Assembly (NCBI RefSeq): GCF_026625705.1
Contig: NZ_CP113059.1
Span: 3,286,001-3,350,000, forward strand
From: Pedobacter sp. SL55
Lineage (GTDB): Bacteria > Bacteroidota > Bacteroidia > Sphingobacteriales > Sphingobacteriaceae
Reading direction: 5' to 3'
Length of the DNA stretch: 64,000 nt
Shown piece by piece: positions 8,842 to 17,981 of this stretch; the stretch's first letter is position 1, and the number at the start of each line of letters is the position of its first letter. Position numbers and translations under genes: made by a program. The notes beneath the pieces are model-generated. The model did not search any database and was not told the origin of the DNA. It saw nothing but the letters and a program-made list of their open reading frames with translations.

Positions 8842-10469
8842 AAAAATACCTTCTTTATACACTCGTGTTCTTGTTGGTGCTAACCGTTGGGCAACAAATG
8901 GTTTACGCACAGCAGCCAGATACCAGTGGACTAGTGTTTACAACTATAGAAGAAGATGTTGTAGATACAGCGGTAACAGATACCATTTCTCAAGACAAGA
9001 AAAAGGAGGTATTAACAGCGGGCAAGGAAACCAATGTTTTGACCGAAAACGAAGCTGCCAAACCACTTTTCTCTATTTTTTTATTAGGTTTCTTCGGTGG
9101 ACTTGCCGCTTTGCTTATGCCTTGTATTTTTCCGATGCTACCTATGACGGTAAGTTTCTTTACCAAAGGTTCTAAAGATGGAAATGGTGTAGCTAAGGCG
9201 CTCTTTTATGGCGCAAGTATTATTGTGATTTATGTAGTATTAGGCCTTTTGGTTACTGTACTTTTCGGGGCAGATGCGCTTAATGATCTTTCAACAAATG
9301 GTATTTTTAACTTCCTGTTTTTTCTTTTGTTGGTGGTATTTGCCGCTTCTTTTCTCGGAGCATTTGAACTTACATTACCATCTTCTTGGGTAAATAAGAT
9401 GGATCAAAAGTCGGATAAAGGTGGTATGTTAGGCATCTTCTTTATGGCTGCTACATTGGCCTTGGTATCATTTAGTTGTACTGGCCCCATTATTGGTACT
9501 TTGCTAGTAGAAGCGGCAACTAAAGGAGCTTTGCTTGGCCCAGCGGTAGGTATGTTTGGTTTCTCGTTTGCTTTGGCCATTCCTTTTGCATTGTTTGCTA
9601 TGTTTCCAAAATGGATGTCGGCATTGCCTAAGTCTGGGGGCTGGTTAAATAGCGTGAAAGTAGTTTTGGGCTTGCTAGAGCTTGCTTTCGCATTGAAATT
9701 TTTGAGCAATGTAGATTTAGCCTATCATTGGGGGCTTTTCGATAGGGAAGTGTTTCTAGTGCTTTGGATTGCTATTTTTGGTTTAATGGCCTTGTATTTA
9801 TTAGGAAAGGTTCGGTTTAGTCACGATAGCAAGGTTTCCCATCTTTCGGTGCCGAGAACATTCATCGCAATTTTAACTATTGCCTTTACCTGTTATCTTA
9901 TACCTGGCTTATGGGGTGCACCTTTAAAAGCTGTGTCTGCTTTTCTGCCGCCTATGGCTACGCAAGACTTTGATTTGAGTTCGATAGAAGCACCGAGCGC
10001 CGCTCATACAGATACTGCTCCTCGCAAGTATGGAGAACTTTTTGAAAAGCCGAAAGGTTTTAATCCATTTTTTGATTATGATGAAGGTATGGCCTATGCC
10101 AAAAAAGTTAACAAACCCGTAATGATTGATTTTACTGGACACGCCTGTGTAAACTGTAGAAAAATGGAGGCTAGCGTATGGGTTGATAAGGAAGTGGCTA
10201 AAGTAATTAATGAAGATTATGTGCTGATACAGTTATACGTTGATGACAAAACTGACTTGGCGCCAGAAGAGGTGTTTACTACGCCAAAAGGAAAAGAAAT
10301 AAGTACAATTGGTAAGAAATGGAGTTATCTGCAAACCAGTAGGTTTAAGGCAAATTCGCAACCTTATTACGTACTCTTAGATCAGAATACTGAACAGCCT
10401 ATTGTTGCCCCTAGAGGCGCAGATTATGATATAAATAGCTATCTCTCTTACTTAAAGAGCGGTTTATAA
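8838..10469 (+). CDS. Thiol:disulfide interchange protein, DsbD-like (transmembrane core plus C-terminal thioredoxin)
   Basis: A membrane electron carrier that takes reductant from cytoplasmic thioredoxin and delivers it across the inner membrane. The 543 residues have a signal peptide (ending VYAQQ), about eight membrane helices with the buried redox cysteines in LLMPCIFPMLP and SFSCTGPIIG, and a C-terminal thioredoxin-like domain whose active site reads ACVNCRKME. It lacks the N-terminal DsbD-alpha domain, which is supplied by the gene just upstream (4-base ATGA overlap). Splitting DsbD in this way is common in Bacteroidota. Likely roles are cytochrome c maturation or protection of periplasmic thiols. 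Confidence 0.93.
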   Translation: MKKYLLYTLVFLLVLTVGQQMVYAQQPDTSGLVFTTIEEDVVDTAVTDTISQDKKKEVLTAGKETNVLTENEAAKPLFSIFLLGFFGGLAALLMPCIFPMLPMTVSFFTKGSKDGNGVAKALFYGASIIVIYVVLGLLVTVLFGADALNDLSTNGIFNFLFFLLLVVFAASFLGAFELTLPSSWVNKMDQKSDKGGMLGIFFMAATLALVSFSCTGPIIGTLLVEAATKGALLGPAVGMFGFSFALAIPFALFAMFPKWMSALPKSGGWLNSVKVVLGLLELAFALKFLSNVDLAYHWGLFDREVFLVLWIAIFGLMALYLLGKVRFSHDSKVSHLSVPRTFIAILTIAFTCYLIPGLWGAPLKAVSAFLPPMATQDFDLSSIEAPSAAHTDTAPRKYGELFEKPKGFNPFFDYDEGMAYAKKVNKPVMIDFTGHACVNCRKMEASVWVDKEVAKVINEDYVLIQLYVDDKTDLAPEEVFTTPKGKEISTIGKKWSYLQTSRFKANSQPYYVLLDQNTEQPIVAPRGADYDINSYLSYLKSGL

Positions 10470-10522
10470 CAGATAACAGCCAGACTTGCAATCGTTCTTT
10501 TAGGTGGTTAATAATTAATTAT

Positions 10523-10557
10523 ACAGGGTATTTCGGCAAGTAGTACCCTGTTTTTAT
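10523..10557. terminator. Terminator between dsbD and the convergent small gene
   Basis: ACAGGGTA at 10523-10530 pairs with TACCCTGT at 10544-10551 around a 13-base loop, followed by TTTTA on the plus strand and with an AT-rich tail on the minus strand. It can serve the convergent genes on both sides. Confidence 0.7.
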
Positions 10558-10564
10558 TTGTATA

Positions 10565-10756
10565 TTATTCCTTAGGTGCTTTTTTTACCGAGTGAACTGG
10601 CTGTTCACTTTGTTCTCTTTGTTTAGCAGGTTGGGTATTCTTTACAGGTTTAATGTTTCCGTCTTCAATATCTTCCTTAACTGAGTTTAGAGGTTTGATA
10701 TTTTTATCTGTTTTTTGTGGGTCTTTTCCACCTTTTGTATTTCCTGTGATATTCAT
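10565..10756 (-). CDS. Small basic, probably disordered protein of unknown function
   Basis: A 63-residue ORF starting MNITGNTKGGKDPQKTDKN; a longer start at 10789 is possible. It is rich in Lys, Pro, Gln and Asn, with no hydrophobic core, membrane segment or known motif, and ends PVHSVKKAPKE. It sits alone between a terminator and truA. Its skewed composition suggests a real but disordered protein; chance openness cannot be excluded. Confidence 0.45.
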   Translation of the reverse strand: MNITGNTKGGKDPQKTDKNIKPLNSVKEDIEDGNIKPVKNTQPAKQREQSEQPVHSVKKAPKE

Positions 10757-10914
10757 CGCGTATACGTTTAATATTCTATGGAATAACAAAATTAAAACGG
10801 AGAATGTTTGATGATGAGCAACGTTTTTGGGAATGAGTAAAGATTTTTTAATTCAGGTTTGTCAAGTATTATCATTCGATTTATTACTGACTACTGATCA
10901 CTTGCCCCTAATCC

Positions 10915-11712
10915 CTAAAGTTCTATCCAATCACTTTTAGCAAAATTATTAAATTCTGTTCTGGTTGGCAGGTTAAGGTAGGGATAAGTTACTTTAGAAA
11001 GGTATAATCCGGTAGGTAAGGCAATATCAAATTTTTCGGGAATTTCTTTAGTAGAAAGATGATGCTCAAACTGATCTACACTTAATTCGTTTTTGCCAAT
11101 TTTTAATAGGTTGCCTGTTAAAATCCTAATCATTTTACTTAAAAACCGATTGGATGAAATATGAAACCTAAAGTGTTGTTCATCTGCCGAGCAATACAAT
11201 TTGGCATCCATTACATTGCAAATGGTATGTTCGTTTTTATCTGGTGCGGTACAGAAAGCTCGGTAATCTTTATACTTTGGCAATAGCGCTACTGCCTTTT
11301 TCATCTCTTGTACGTTCAGGTTTTTTACATCGTAGTAAGAGCTCAGCTGACCTAAAAATGGGTTTTTATAGGTATGTAAATAATAATCGTATTTGCGCTG
11401 AACGGCATCAAAACGGGCATGTTGTTTCCCATCCATAGGGATGATATCGAACACGGCAATGTTATGAGGCAAAATTCTATTAATGATAAAGAAGAGGTCG
11501 AAGTCTATATCTCGCTCAATATCAACATGAAAAAAATATTGACTGGCGTGTACGCTGGTATCTGTACGTCCGCAACCATTGATAGCTATGGGCGTTTTAA
11601 AAATATTGCTCAGCTTAGCTTCAATGGCTTCTTGTACGCTGTGTGCTTTTGGGTGCCTTTGCCAACCATTGTAGGTATGGCCATTATAGCCGATGTGAAA
11701 AAAATACCGCAT
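10915..11712 (-). CDS. truA: tRNA pseudouridine synthase A
   Basis: Isomerises uridines 38-40 of the tRNA anticodon stem. The catalytic Asp is in the family motif GCGRTDTSVHASQ, and the N-terminus MRYFFHIGYNGHTYNGWQRH is typical of TruA. ATG 11712 is the likely start, since the extra codon upstream is TTG. The length of 265 residues is normal. The DinB gene ends 6 bases upstream on the same strand, so the two may be cotranscribed without an obvious functional link. Confidence 0.93.
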   Translation of the reverse strand: MRYFFHIGYNGHTYNGWQRHPKAHSVQEAIEAKLSNIFKTPIAINGCGRTDTSVHASQYFFHVDIERDIDFDLFFIINRILPHNIAVFDIIPMDGKQHARFDAVQRKYDYYLHTYKNPFLGQLSSYYDVKNLNVQEMKKAVALLPKYKDYRAFCTAPDKNEHTICNVMDAKLYCSADEQHFRFHISSNRFLSKMIRILTGNLLKIGKNELSVDQFEHHLSTKEIPEKFDIALPTGLYLSKVTYPYLNLPTRTEFNNFAKSDWIEL

Positions 11713-11718
11713 CAAAAA

Positions 11719-12180
11719 TTAAACGAATTTTTTCATCATTAAGCTGCAACCATAATGCAAACCATCATGAGATGCAATGAATTTAATGGCATCTTCGATT
11801 TTTTCTAACCTTAGGTTTTTGTAAGTGCTAAGTGTGTATGCGGTGTAATTGGCAAACTTATCTGCAGCTAAATCTGTTTCTAGCTGATCAATAGTATCTA
11901 ACAAATAAGCTTTTAACTGGGCAATTTCCTCTGTTGAAATAAAACTTTCGGGCTTAGAGCCATTTCTGTATTTGTCTACCAAAGAAGTATTAATTACCAA
12001 TTCGTTATTTGATAACTTATAACATAAAACTTGCTGACTAACGACTAAATGTCCAATTTGCCAAGCTAGATTGTTGCTAAAACCCACTGGAATTTTGTTC
12101 ATTTGCTCGGTACTTAAACCTTCTGTTAAACTTAACAAGGCCTTACGGCTAGCTCTAATTACTTCAAATATCTTGTTCAT
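11719..12180 (-). CDS. DinB-superfamily protein
   Basis: A 153-residue four-helix protein starting MNKIFEVIRASRKALLSLTE; a longer frame to 12309 crosses repeat DNA and is unlikely. It keeps the three-His pattern of the DinB/YfiT metal-binding fold: His in NLAWQIGHLVVSQQ and in FIASHDGLHYG. Members act as metal-dependent thiol S-transferases or remain uncharacterised. Its substrate is unknown. Confidence 0.8.
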   Translation of the reverse strand: MNKIFEVIRASRKALLSLTEGLSTEQMNKIPVGFSNNLAWQIGHLVVSQQVLCYKLSNNELVINTSLVDKYRNGSKPESFISTEEIAQLKAYLLDTIDQLETDLAADKFANYTAYTLSTYKNLRLEKIEDAIKFIASHDGLHYGCSLMMKKFV

Positions 12181-12290
12181 CTTGGCAAAGATAAGTTTCT
12201 TTACGTTAGCATTGCGTAAATTGAAAATTTGAGTTCGATTAACATTTTTCGTTTTTAAAACACCCCGGTCTTCGACCACCCCTCTGAAAG

Positions 12291-12451
12291 AGCTATCGTG
12301 TGTACACAAGTCCGAGGGTTTGTCGTCATTCCCGCGTAGGCGGGAATCTTAAAGCGACTAAAGGTTATGTCCCTTGCATTAGGATTCCCGTTTTCACGGG
12401 AATGACGCATTATTCATAAGAAAGAGCAAAAGATGTGTCCACACGATAGCT
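12291..12451. repeat. Nested inverted repeat holding two opposed copies of a CATTCCCG element
   Basis: Outer arms AGCTATCGTGTGTACAC (12291-12307) and GTGTCCACACGATAGCT (12435-12451) pair with one mismatch. Between them lie two inverted copies of a 27-bp element, 12324-12350 and 12381-12407, each with its own internal hairpin (ATTCCCGC/GCGGGAAT and ATTCCCGT/ACGGGAAT type). This resembles a REP or small non-autonomous mobile element. The rest of the 12181-12830 gap shows no convincing gene. Confidence 0.75.
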
Positions 12452-12754
12452 GAAAGAGGGGAATGTAGGTCGCAATTTCCCTCCTTTGGAGGGGTGCCTG
12501 AAAGGCTGGGTGGTTAAAAATCCTAATGGACTGCTTAAGTACAAACCAATTACACTTTAATAATCGAAGGTTGCTATTGCTTAGCCAATATAAATGGAAC
12601 TTAGAAAAGCAATATTTTTGCATTTTAAACCTGACAGTAATGAAAATACTTTTTGTGTTGGTGGCGTAAATGGTTAGCCAAGCGTTCGCAAAAAGATTGT
12701 AATGAATGGCAGGACTACATTTTTGTGATTTGTACTGCCCTTGCTTTTCAAGTC

Positions 12755-12797
12755 AAAAAAAACATCCGATGAATAATTAAAACCATCGGATGTTTTT
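12755..12797 (-). terminator. Rho-independent terminator for the S9 peptidase gene
   Basis: AAAAACATCCGATG (12758-12771) and CATCGGATGTTTTT (12784-12797) form a perfect 14-bp stem with a 12-base loop; on the minus strand it ends in a run of T. It lies just downstream of the peptidase stop. Confidence 0.88.
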
Positions 12798-12830
12798 GAT
12801 GCGAAACGTATCACATCTCAAAAACTTATA

Positions 12831-15260
12831 TTATTTAGCCGTTGTTGGCTTGGCATTTTTTACATAAGTGTCTAACCATTTATTGGTTTCCCAAAGCATG
12901 TGCAAAATATTTTCTTTAGCTCTGTAACCATGCGCTTCGTAAGGCAAATAAACAAAACGTGTGGTGCCGCCATGGCCTTTAACCGCATTAAACAAACGCT
13001 CGCTATTGATAGGGAAAGTACCTTGGTTATCGTCCATTTCGCCGTGAATTAGCAGGAGAGGAGTTTTAATTTTATCGGCATAGCTGAACGGGCTCATTTC
13101 GTAATACAATTGAGGTGCTTGCCAATAAGTACGGTCTTCGTTTTGGAAACCGAAGGGTGTTAAAGTTCGGTTGTAAGCACCACTACGGGCAATTCCGGCT
13201 TTAAACAAATTAGTGTGTGCTAATAAATTTGCAGTCATGAAAGCACCGTAGCTATGTCCGCCAACTGCCATACGATTTCTATCGCCAACACCCATTTCAC
13301 TTAATTTATTAATAGCTGCATCGGCATTTAATTTCAATTGCTCTACAAACGAATCGTTAGGGCGTTTACCTGCTGCAGCAACAATTGGCATTTCGGCATT
13401 GTCTAAAACGGCATAACCTTGTGTTACGTAAAAAATAGGTCCGCCAGAGCTAATGGTAATAAACTTGTTCTCTGAACCTCTAATTTGAGCAGCATCGCTT
13501 GCCGAGTTAAACTCACGAGGGTAGGCCCAAATTAAAGTAGGTAGTGGTCCGTCTTTGTCTTTGTTGTAGCCTTTTGGCAGATATAAATCGCCAGTTAAAT
13601 CTACACCATCGGCACGTTTATAAGTGATTTTTTGCTTAGTAACCCCATCCAAGGCCGTGTACGGATTAGTGAAGTTCGTAATTTGTCTATCTGCAACGCG
13701 AAGCACTAAGTTTTTAACGAAGTAATTAGGGACATCAGTTTTACTTTCTCTACGAGTTAGCAGTACCAACTTTTGAGGATCTAAAACATCGGTAACTACT
13801 TCGAAAGTACCTTCTTGGCAACGCCATAAAATTTCAGATTTTTTAGTATTTAAATCGAACTTAGCGATGAAAGGTAAATCGCCTTTTGGAGAAGCACCAG
13901 TGGTATTATTTAATAACAATTTAGTGCCATTATCTGTAGTTAAAATTACCTGACGGCCAAACTTGTTTTTCTCTGTTACTGGAGAACCAGGGTTATTGTA
14001 AGCATCGGTGGTATTTAACTCGTAAAGTGTTTCTAAAGCACCAGTTGAAGGATTAAATCTGCTTACTCTACTGCTTTGTTTGGTTCTAGACATTTCTCTT
14101 ACCAATGCTAAGTTGGCATTTCCCCAGCTTACACCTGCAAACCGAGTTTTAGTTTTGAAAAGCTCTTTTTCAGCGCCATTAAAAGGTGCTTTCAATTCAT
14201 AAACAGCGTCATGAAATTCTACATTTTTTTTGATTAAACCGCTATCTAATGGCTTTGCCCAAACTATTGTAGCAGCTTCATCATCTCTCCAATCGAAACC
14301 ACGAGCTACGTTTTGTACGTTGTCGTATCCAGATGGGCGAACTTCTGTTGAAGGTAATTCAGCTAATACTTTAACTGTTTTTCCAGTTCTGTCTATCACT
14401 TTTACCGTAGATGGGAAGCCGTAAGCGGCCACTAAGTACGAAAAAGGTTTTTTAATGGTACGTACCATTAAATAGTTTTTATCTGGAGATAAACTTACCG
14501 TACTGTAAATTGCTGGAGCACCAATTGGCGTTTCTACACCACCTTTGTTTTGTACCAATTGTGAAGTGGCGAAGAACTCGAACAATTGCTCATCATAAGG
14601 CGATTTAATTAAATCTTGGATAGTTGCACTTGGAGCAACTTTACCTAAGTTTTCTTGTACAGTTGGACCTTTTGGCGCTAATGGGCGCTTAGGTGCTGCG
14701 CTTGCTGGCTTGGTAGCCACTTGGTAAAGCAATGTGTTATCGTCTACCCAAACTATACTGGAACCTAAAATTGCATTTAGTGGTTGTTTATTAATTTTGG
14801 TTGCCTTTGCAGTAGCTACGTCAATTACATACAAATCAATTCTATCTTGTGAAGTCTGCGTGAATGCAATTTTGGTTTCGCTAGGACTCCAGCGCACGTT
14901 GCCCGCAAATAATGTGGCTGGCAAACCGGTAACTGTACTGGTTTTACCAGTTTTGATGTTTTTTAAGCTAAAGCTGTTAACGTAGGTTTGTCTACTAGGA
15001 GAGTAATTGTTAGGGTTGATACGCATTCCAGCGATTTTGTACTCAGGCATCGCTAATTCCTCAATTGAAGGGTAAGGATTGCGATCGCTAAATAAAATCC
15101 ATTCTGCCTTGCCATCTATGCTAACCCCTGGCGTAGGTTTGGCCAATAGCAAATCGGCCATAATTTTTGGTGGAGTTTGATAGGTTACTGCATCTTGGGC
15201 AAATGCGGTACCGCCTAAACCTACCAATAACAGGTTAAGTATAACTTTTTTCATTTTCAA
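12831..15260 (-). CDS. Secreted S9-family serine peptidase (prolyl oligopeptidase type, glutamyl-endopeptidase-like)
   Basis: An exported serine peptidase of 809 residues with signal peptide ending GGTAFAQ. The long N-terminal half is beta-rich, as expected for a propeller, and the C-terminal alpha/beta-hydrolase domain carries the triad: Ser in GGHSYGAFM, Asp in HGEMDDNQG and His in YEAHGYRAK. The early segment PPKIMADLLLAKPTPGVS resembles Bacteroidota and plant proteins annotated as glutamyl endopeptidase (S9D), but the cleavage preference is an inference. It is a single-gene unit with its own terminator. Role: degradation of extracellular or periplasmic peptides. Confidence 0.88.
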   Translation of the reverse strand: MKMKKVILNLLLVGLGGTAFAQDAVTYQTPPKIMADLLLAKPTPGVSIDGKAEWILFSDRNPYPSIEELAMPEYKIAGMRINPNNYSPSRQTYVNSFSLKNIKTGKTSTVTGLPATLFAGNVRWSPSETKIAFTQTSQDRIDLYVIDVATAKATKINKQPLNAILGSSIVWVDDNTLLYQVATKPASAAPKRPLAPKGPTVQENLGKVAPSATIQDLIKSPYDEQLFEFFATSQLVQNKGGVETPIGAPAIYSTVSLSPDKNYLMVRTIKKPFSYLVAAYGFPSTVKVIDRTGKTVKVLAELPSTEVRPSGYDNVQNVARGFDWRDDEAATIVWAKPLDSGLIKKNVEFHDAVYELKAPFNGAEKELFKTKTRFAGVSWGNANLALVREMSRTKQSSRVSRFNPSTGALETLYELNTTDAYNNPGSPVTEKNKFGRQVILTTDNGTKLLLNNTTGASPKGDLPFIAKFDLNTKKSEILWRCQEGTFEVVTDVLDPQKLVLLTRRESKTDVPNYFVKNLVLRVADRQITNFTNPYTALDGVTKQKITYKRADGVDLTGDLYLPKGYNKDKDGPLPTLIWAYPREFNSASDAAQIRGSENKFITISSGGPIFYVTQGYAVLDNAEMPIVAAAGKRPNDSFVEQLKLNADAAINKLSEMGVGDRNRMAVGGHSYGAFMTANLLAHTNLFKAGIARSGAYNRTLTPFGFQNEDRTYWQAPQLYYEMSPFSYADKIKTPLLLIHGEMDDNQGTFPINSERLFNAVKGHGGTTRFVYLPYEAHGYRAKENILHMLWETNKWLDTYVKNAKPTTAK

Positions 15261-15344
15261 TATATAAAAGTTTAATTGATGATATAAACTTACATATTGA
15301 AAATGACTTTAGCTTTTTGTATCAAAAATTTTGGATAAGTCTGA

Positions 15345-15645
15345 TTAAAGTTTCTTGATATCGATGACGTTTATTAGTCCATCGTTTTGATATAACATGT
15401 AGCAAGTTGCTGGTATAGGCATATCATTCTTACACTCTTTAGTAAGGTTAAAGCTTGCTAAAACTTTTTGTCCGTTTTCAGATGATGTAGTTTTATTTAC
15501 ATTACAAACCTTGTAAATTTTGTCCAATACTTGCAGATAAGTTCCCGTACAATTTTTGATAACTGTTGCATTAGCATAACTTTCTTTTTTGCAGCTAACT
15601 ACGGAGCAGAAAACCATTACAAAAAAAAATGTATAAAGGCTTCAT
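15345..15645 (-). pseudogene. Small lipoprotein gene with a frameshift in a T9 run of its signal peptide
   Basis: ATG 15645 lies 5 bases after the upstream lipoprotein stop and starts MKPLYIFF, but a run of nine T (plus-strand A at 15621-15629) throws it out of frame. With eight T it would read MKPLYIFFVMVFCSVVSCKK, a near-ideal lipoprotein signal with lipobox VVSC. The rest (90 residues from 15617, with Cys in IKNCTG, YKVCNV, TKECKN and PATCYM) is open and unrecognised. The in-frame ATG at 15617 would leave too short a signal, so the gene is either mis-sequenced, phase-variable or broken. Confidence 0.65.
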
Positions 15646-15650
15646 AAGCG

Positions 15651-16067
15651 TTAGATTTTTACAAGTGTAACTACAGCAGTTTTTTGGTTTGAAGTTGTAG
15701 CTATCACAACGTTTTTCAATTGAATTTGATAGTCTACACCGTTTAAAGTTATTGTCTCTTGCGTTGGCAATTTAACAAGGTTACATCCGCCAGTACAAAG
15801 TTTTATCTTGTTCTCAGTTTCGTTAGTTTTTATTAATAAGTCTGCAGCTGCATATCCTTCCCAAACACAGGTTACATTAACCGGGCAGCGACTGTCGATA
15901 AGGTTAGAAGCGGTAACTGTTAAAGTTTGGGTTCCGTTAGCAAAAGAAACAGCTGTGTTTTCAATCAATTGATAAGTTCCAGAAATATCCGATTTTCCTT
16001 TTTTGCACGAAAGTGTAGCAGTCATGATCATCAGAAATAAAGCTTTGACAAAGAACTTCATGATCAT
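15651..16067 (-). CDS. Predicted lipoprotein with DSRCPxxxxCVWEG motif
   Basis: About 136-138 residues; the better start is the second Met (MKFFVKALF). A lipoprotein signal ends TLSCKKGK. The mature part is beta-rich with four Cys in DSRCPVNVTCVWEGYA and LCTGGCNLV. The DSRCP...C.W.G pattern recurs in unnamed small lipoproteins of Bacteroidota; the function is unknown. Its start overlaps the stop of the anti-sigma/barrel gene by one base (TAATG), so it belongs to the sigma operon. Confidence 0.7.
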   Translation of the reverse strand: MIMKFFVKALFLMIMTATLSCKKGKSDISGTYQLIENTAVSFANGTQTLTVTASNLIDSRCPVNVTCVWEGYAAADLLIKTNETENKIKLCTGGCNLVKLPTQETITLNGVDYQIQLKNVVIATTSNQKTAVVTLVKI

Positions 16068-17425
16068 TATTTTTTATTATTTCTGTTAAAATTGAATTTA
16101 AGGTTAAGTCCTGCCGAGCTAATTCTCAGGTTCTTATCGCCCATGGTGTTAAGTGCAGGTTTATAATAAGGTTCGAAAATTAAAACGTTGTTGCCTATGC
16201 TTTGGTTAATACCAATTGCTATGATGGCACTATTAGCAAAATCAAATCCTTTTAAGTTACTCTCTTCGGTTTGGGTTTGGGTTTGCGCTTCTCCATTTCT
16301 ATATCCGAAATTACTTAAACTGTAATTGTAAGTATATTTTTGGCTAAGGTAAGAACTAGAGTTGATGCCCGTTGAAATGTAAAAATCTTGTTTTTTACTT
16401 GGAAAAAATTTTAACACCATTGGTAAATCGATACTCAAAAGTCTGCCGTTGAAACTTAAATCGTTAGTAGCAGTGGCAGAATATGCCAAACCAGCTACAG
16501 GTGCATTCATGTCGTTTGTGTTACTTTTAGAAGCAAACATAGCTTGCGAAATTTCTGCAGGTACTTTGTTGTCGTAACTTACCTTATTCTGACTAATGCC
16601 AGCACCAAAGCTTAAAACCAAATTTTTAGTCACTTTTACGTTAGCATTTAAACCTACTCCAGCACTTAATTTTGCCTCATTATCATCATGGTAATTGAAG
16701 AAAGTTCCTGTAAATACATCAAATGTTGTTTTAGAGGCTCCACTTTTCTTAGTTTCTTTATTTGCGCTGTTTGCCAATAATTTACTTTCTTCCTTTAAAA
16801 ACTCTTCGGTAGATAGCTTTGGCTTTAAAGGTTTCTCCGTTGGTTGCTCTTCTTCATTTAGTATAGCATTTGCTGTGACCTTGTCGTCTGTTTTAGTTAC
16901 TGCTACTATTGCGGTATTTTTATCTACTACAGTTGGCTGCTTTGTTTGCGCTCCGTCTGAATTTGAAACCACTACATTCATTTCTTTTGTAGCATTTGCA
17001 TCGCCAATGGTATTATGCTGAGCGATATATTGTTGAGCTGTATTTACAACTTTTTCTAGCTCGTCATTTTCATTTCCTGAATTTTTAGGCAGTGTATAGG
17101 TATTTGTTTTAATGGTGTCTAATTTTATTGCTGAAATATTATCTGCGCTGTTCGGCTTAATGCTTTCTGGTAATTGGTTTTCTTTTGGTATAGTTCCGGC
17201 TCTTAAAATTACTTTTTCGGTATCAAACGCATTACTAAAATACAAGCCAACAACTACCAATAAGGTAGCGGCAATACCAGTTAACCACCAAATCGGCAGT
17301 TTTTTATTTTCTTTCTCAGGATATTTTTTGCGTAACTCAGCCCAACCTTGTTCTTCCAGACCATCATTGTAGTCTTCAAAAACAGATTTAATCTGATGTA
17401 CTAATTCTTCGTCACTCATTTTCAT
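16067..17425 (-). CDS. Anti-sigma-like inner-membrane protein fused to an outer-membrane beta-barrel domain
   Basis: 452 residues encoded 4 bases after an ECF sigma gene. Residues 1-40 are a charged cytoplasmic segment (MSDEELVHQIKSVFEDYN), about 44-65 form one membrane helix (LPIWWLTGIAATLLVVVGLY), about 66-230 are a low-complexity periplasmic linker rich in Asn, Thr and Lys, and about 235-452 resemble a PorT-like porin-family barrel (SAGVGLNANVKV, LPMVLKFFPSKKQDFYIST) ending KFNFNRNN. By position the N-terminus should bind and silence the sigma factor. The C-terminus would sense or anchor at the outer membrane, or be an unusual periplasmic beta domain; no classical zinc anti-sigma motif is seen. 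Confidence 0.7.
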   Translation of the reverse strand: MKMSDEELVHQIKSVFEDYNDGLEEQGWAELRKKYPEKENKKLPIWWLTGIAATLLVVVGLYFSNAFDTEKVILRAGTIPKENQLPESIKPNSADNISAIKLDTIKTNTYTLPKNSGNENDELEKVVNTAQQYIAQHNTIGDANATKEMNVVVSNSDGAQTKQPTVVDKNTAIVAVTKTDDKVTANAILNEEEQPTEKPLKPKLSTEEFLKEESKLLANSANKETKKSGASKTTFDVFTGTFFNYHDDNEAKLSAGVGLNANVKVTKNLVLSFGAGISQNKVSYDNKVPAEISQAMFASKSNTNDMNAPVAGLAYSATATNDLSFNGRLLSIDLPMVLKFFPSKKQDFYISTGINSSSYLSQKYTYNYSLSNFGYRNGEAQTQTQTEESNLKGFDFANSAIIAIGINQSIGNNVLIFEPYYKPALNTMGDKNLRISSAGLNLKFNFNRNNKK

Positions 17426-17429
17426 ACTT

Positions 17430-17978
17430 TTATTTAGTGTAGATGGAGTGGGTAATTAACAATTGTTGCAAAGCCTGCTTAGCCCTAGTTAAATAAGTTC
17501 TAGAAGAACTTTCGGGGATATTTAGCATACTTGCTATTTCTTTGTGAGCGTAGCCGTCAATTTCATATAAGTTGAAGACCGTTCGTTGCATTTCGTTTAA
17601 ATTTTTCATTAGTGCCAAAATATCTTGAGCGCTCATTTTATCTATGGCAGAGGTGTGTATCTGTTGCGGAATGGTTTCAGTTAGTTCTATGGCTTCACTA
17701 AATCGCATCGATTTTCTTTTATAATCTAGCGAAGTGTTTACTAAAATTTTCCTAAACCAAGGCTTAAAATCGTTTGCTTCGTTAAAGCTGTTGATAGATT
17801 TGAAAACCTTGATAAAACTATCGTTTGCAGCTTCCAAGGCATCGTCTCTATTGCCTAAATAACGAATGCAAATACCCAAAGCGTAGCCATAGAACTGTTT
17901 GTATAGCAATTCTTGTTGGCGTAAATTACCTTTTTTACAAGAAGCAATGAGCTCAACTAAGCTCTGGTTGTCTGGCAT
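17430..17978 (-). CDS. ECF-type RNA polymerase sigma factor
   Basis: 182 residues with sigma-70 region 2 (LLYKQFYGYALGICIRYLGN, then DDALEAANDSFIKVFKSI, PWFRKILVNTSLDYKR) and region 4 helix-turn-helix (QRTVFNLYEIDGYAHKEIAS, then LNIPESSSRTYLTRAK). It redirects RNA polymerase to a small regulon, probably including its own operon. The next gene encodes the likely anti-sigma, 4 bases away; a lipoprotein gene ends 3 bases upstream. Confidence 0.92.
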   Translation of the reverse strand: MPDNQSLVELIASCKKGNLRQQELLYKQFYGYALGICIRYLGNRDDALEAANDSFIKVFKSINSFNEANDFKPWFRKILVNTSLDYKRKSMRFSEAIELTETIPQQIHTSAIDKMSAQDILALMKNLNEMQRTVFNLYEIDGYAHKEIASMLNIPESSSRTYLTRAKQALQQLLITHSIYTK

Positions 17979-17981
17979 TCG

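Noticed and set aside
12414..12623. 69-codon minus-strand ORF between repeats
   Set aside because: Cys/Phe-rich composition typical of chance ORFs, no start signal, overlaps the inverted repeat.
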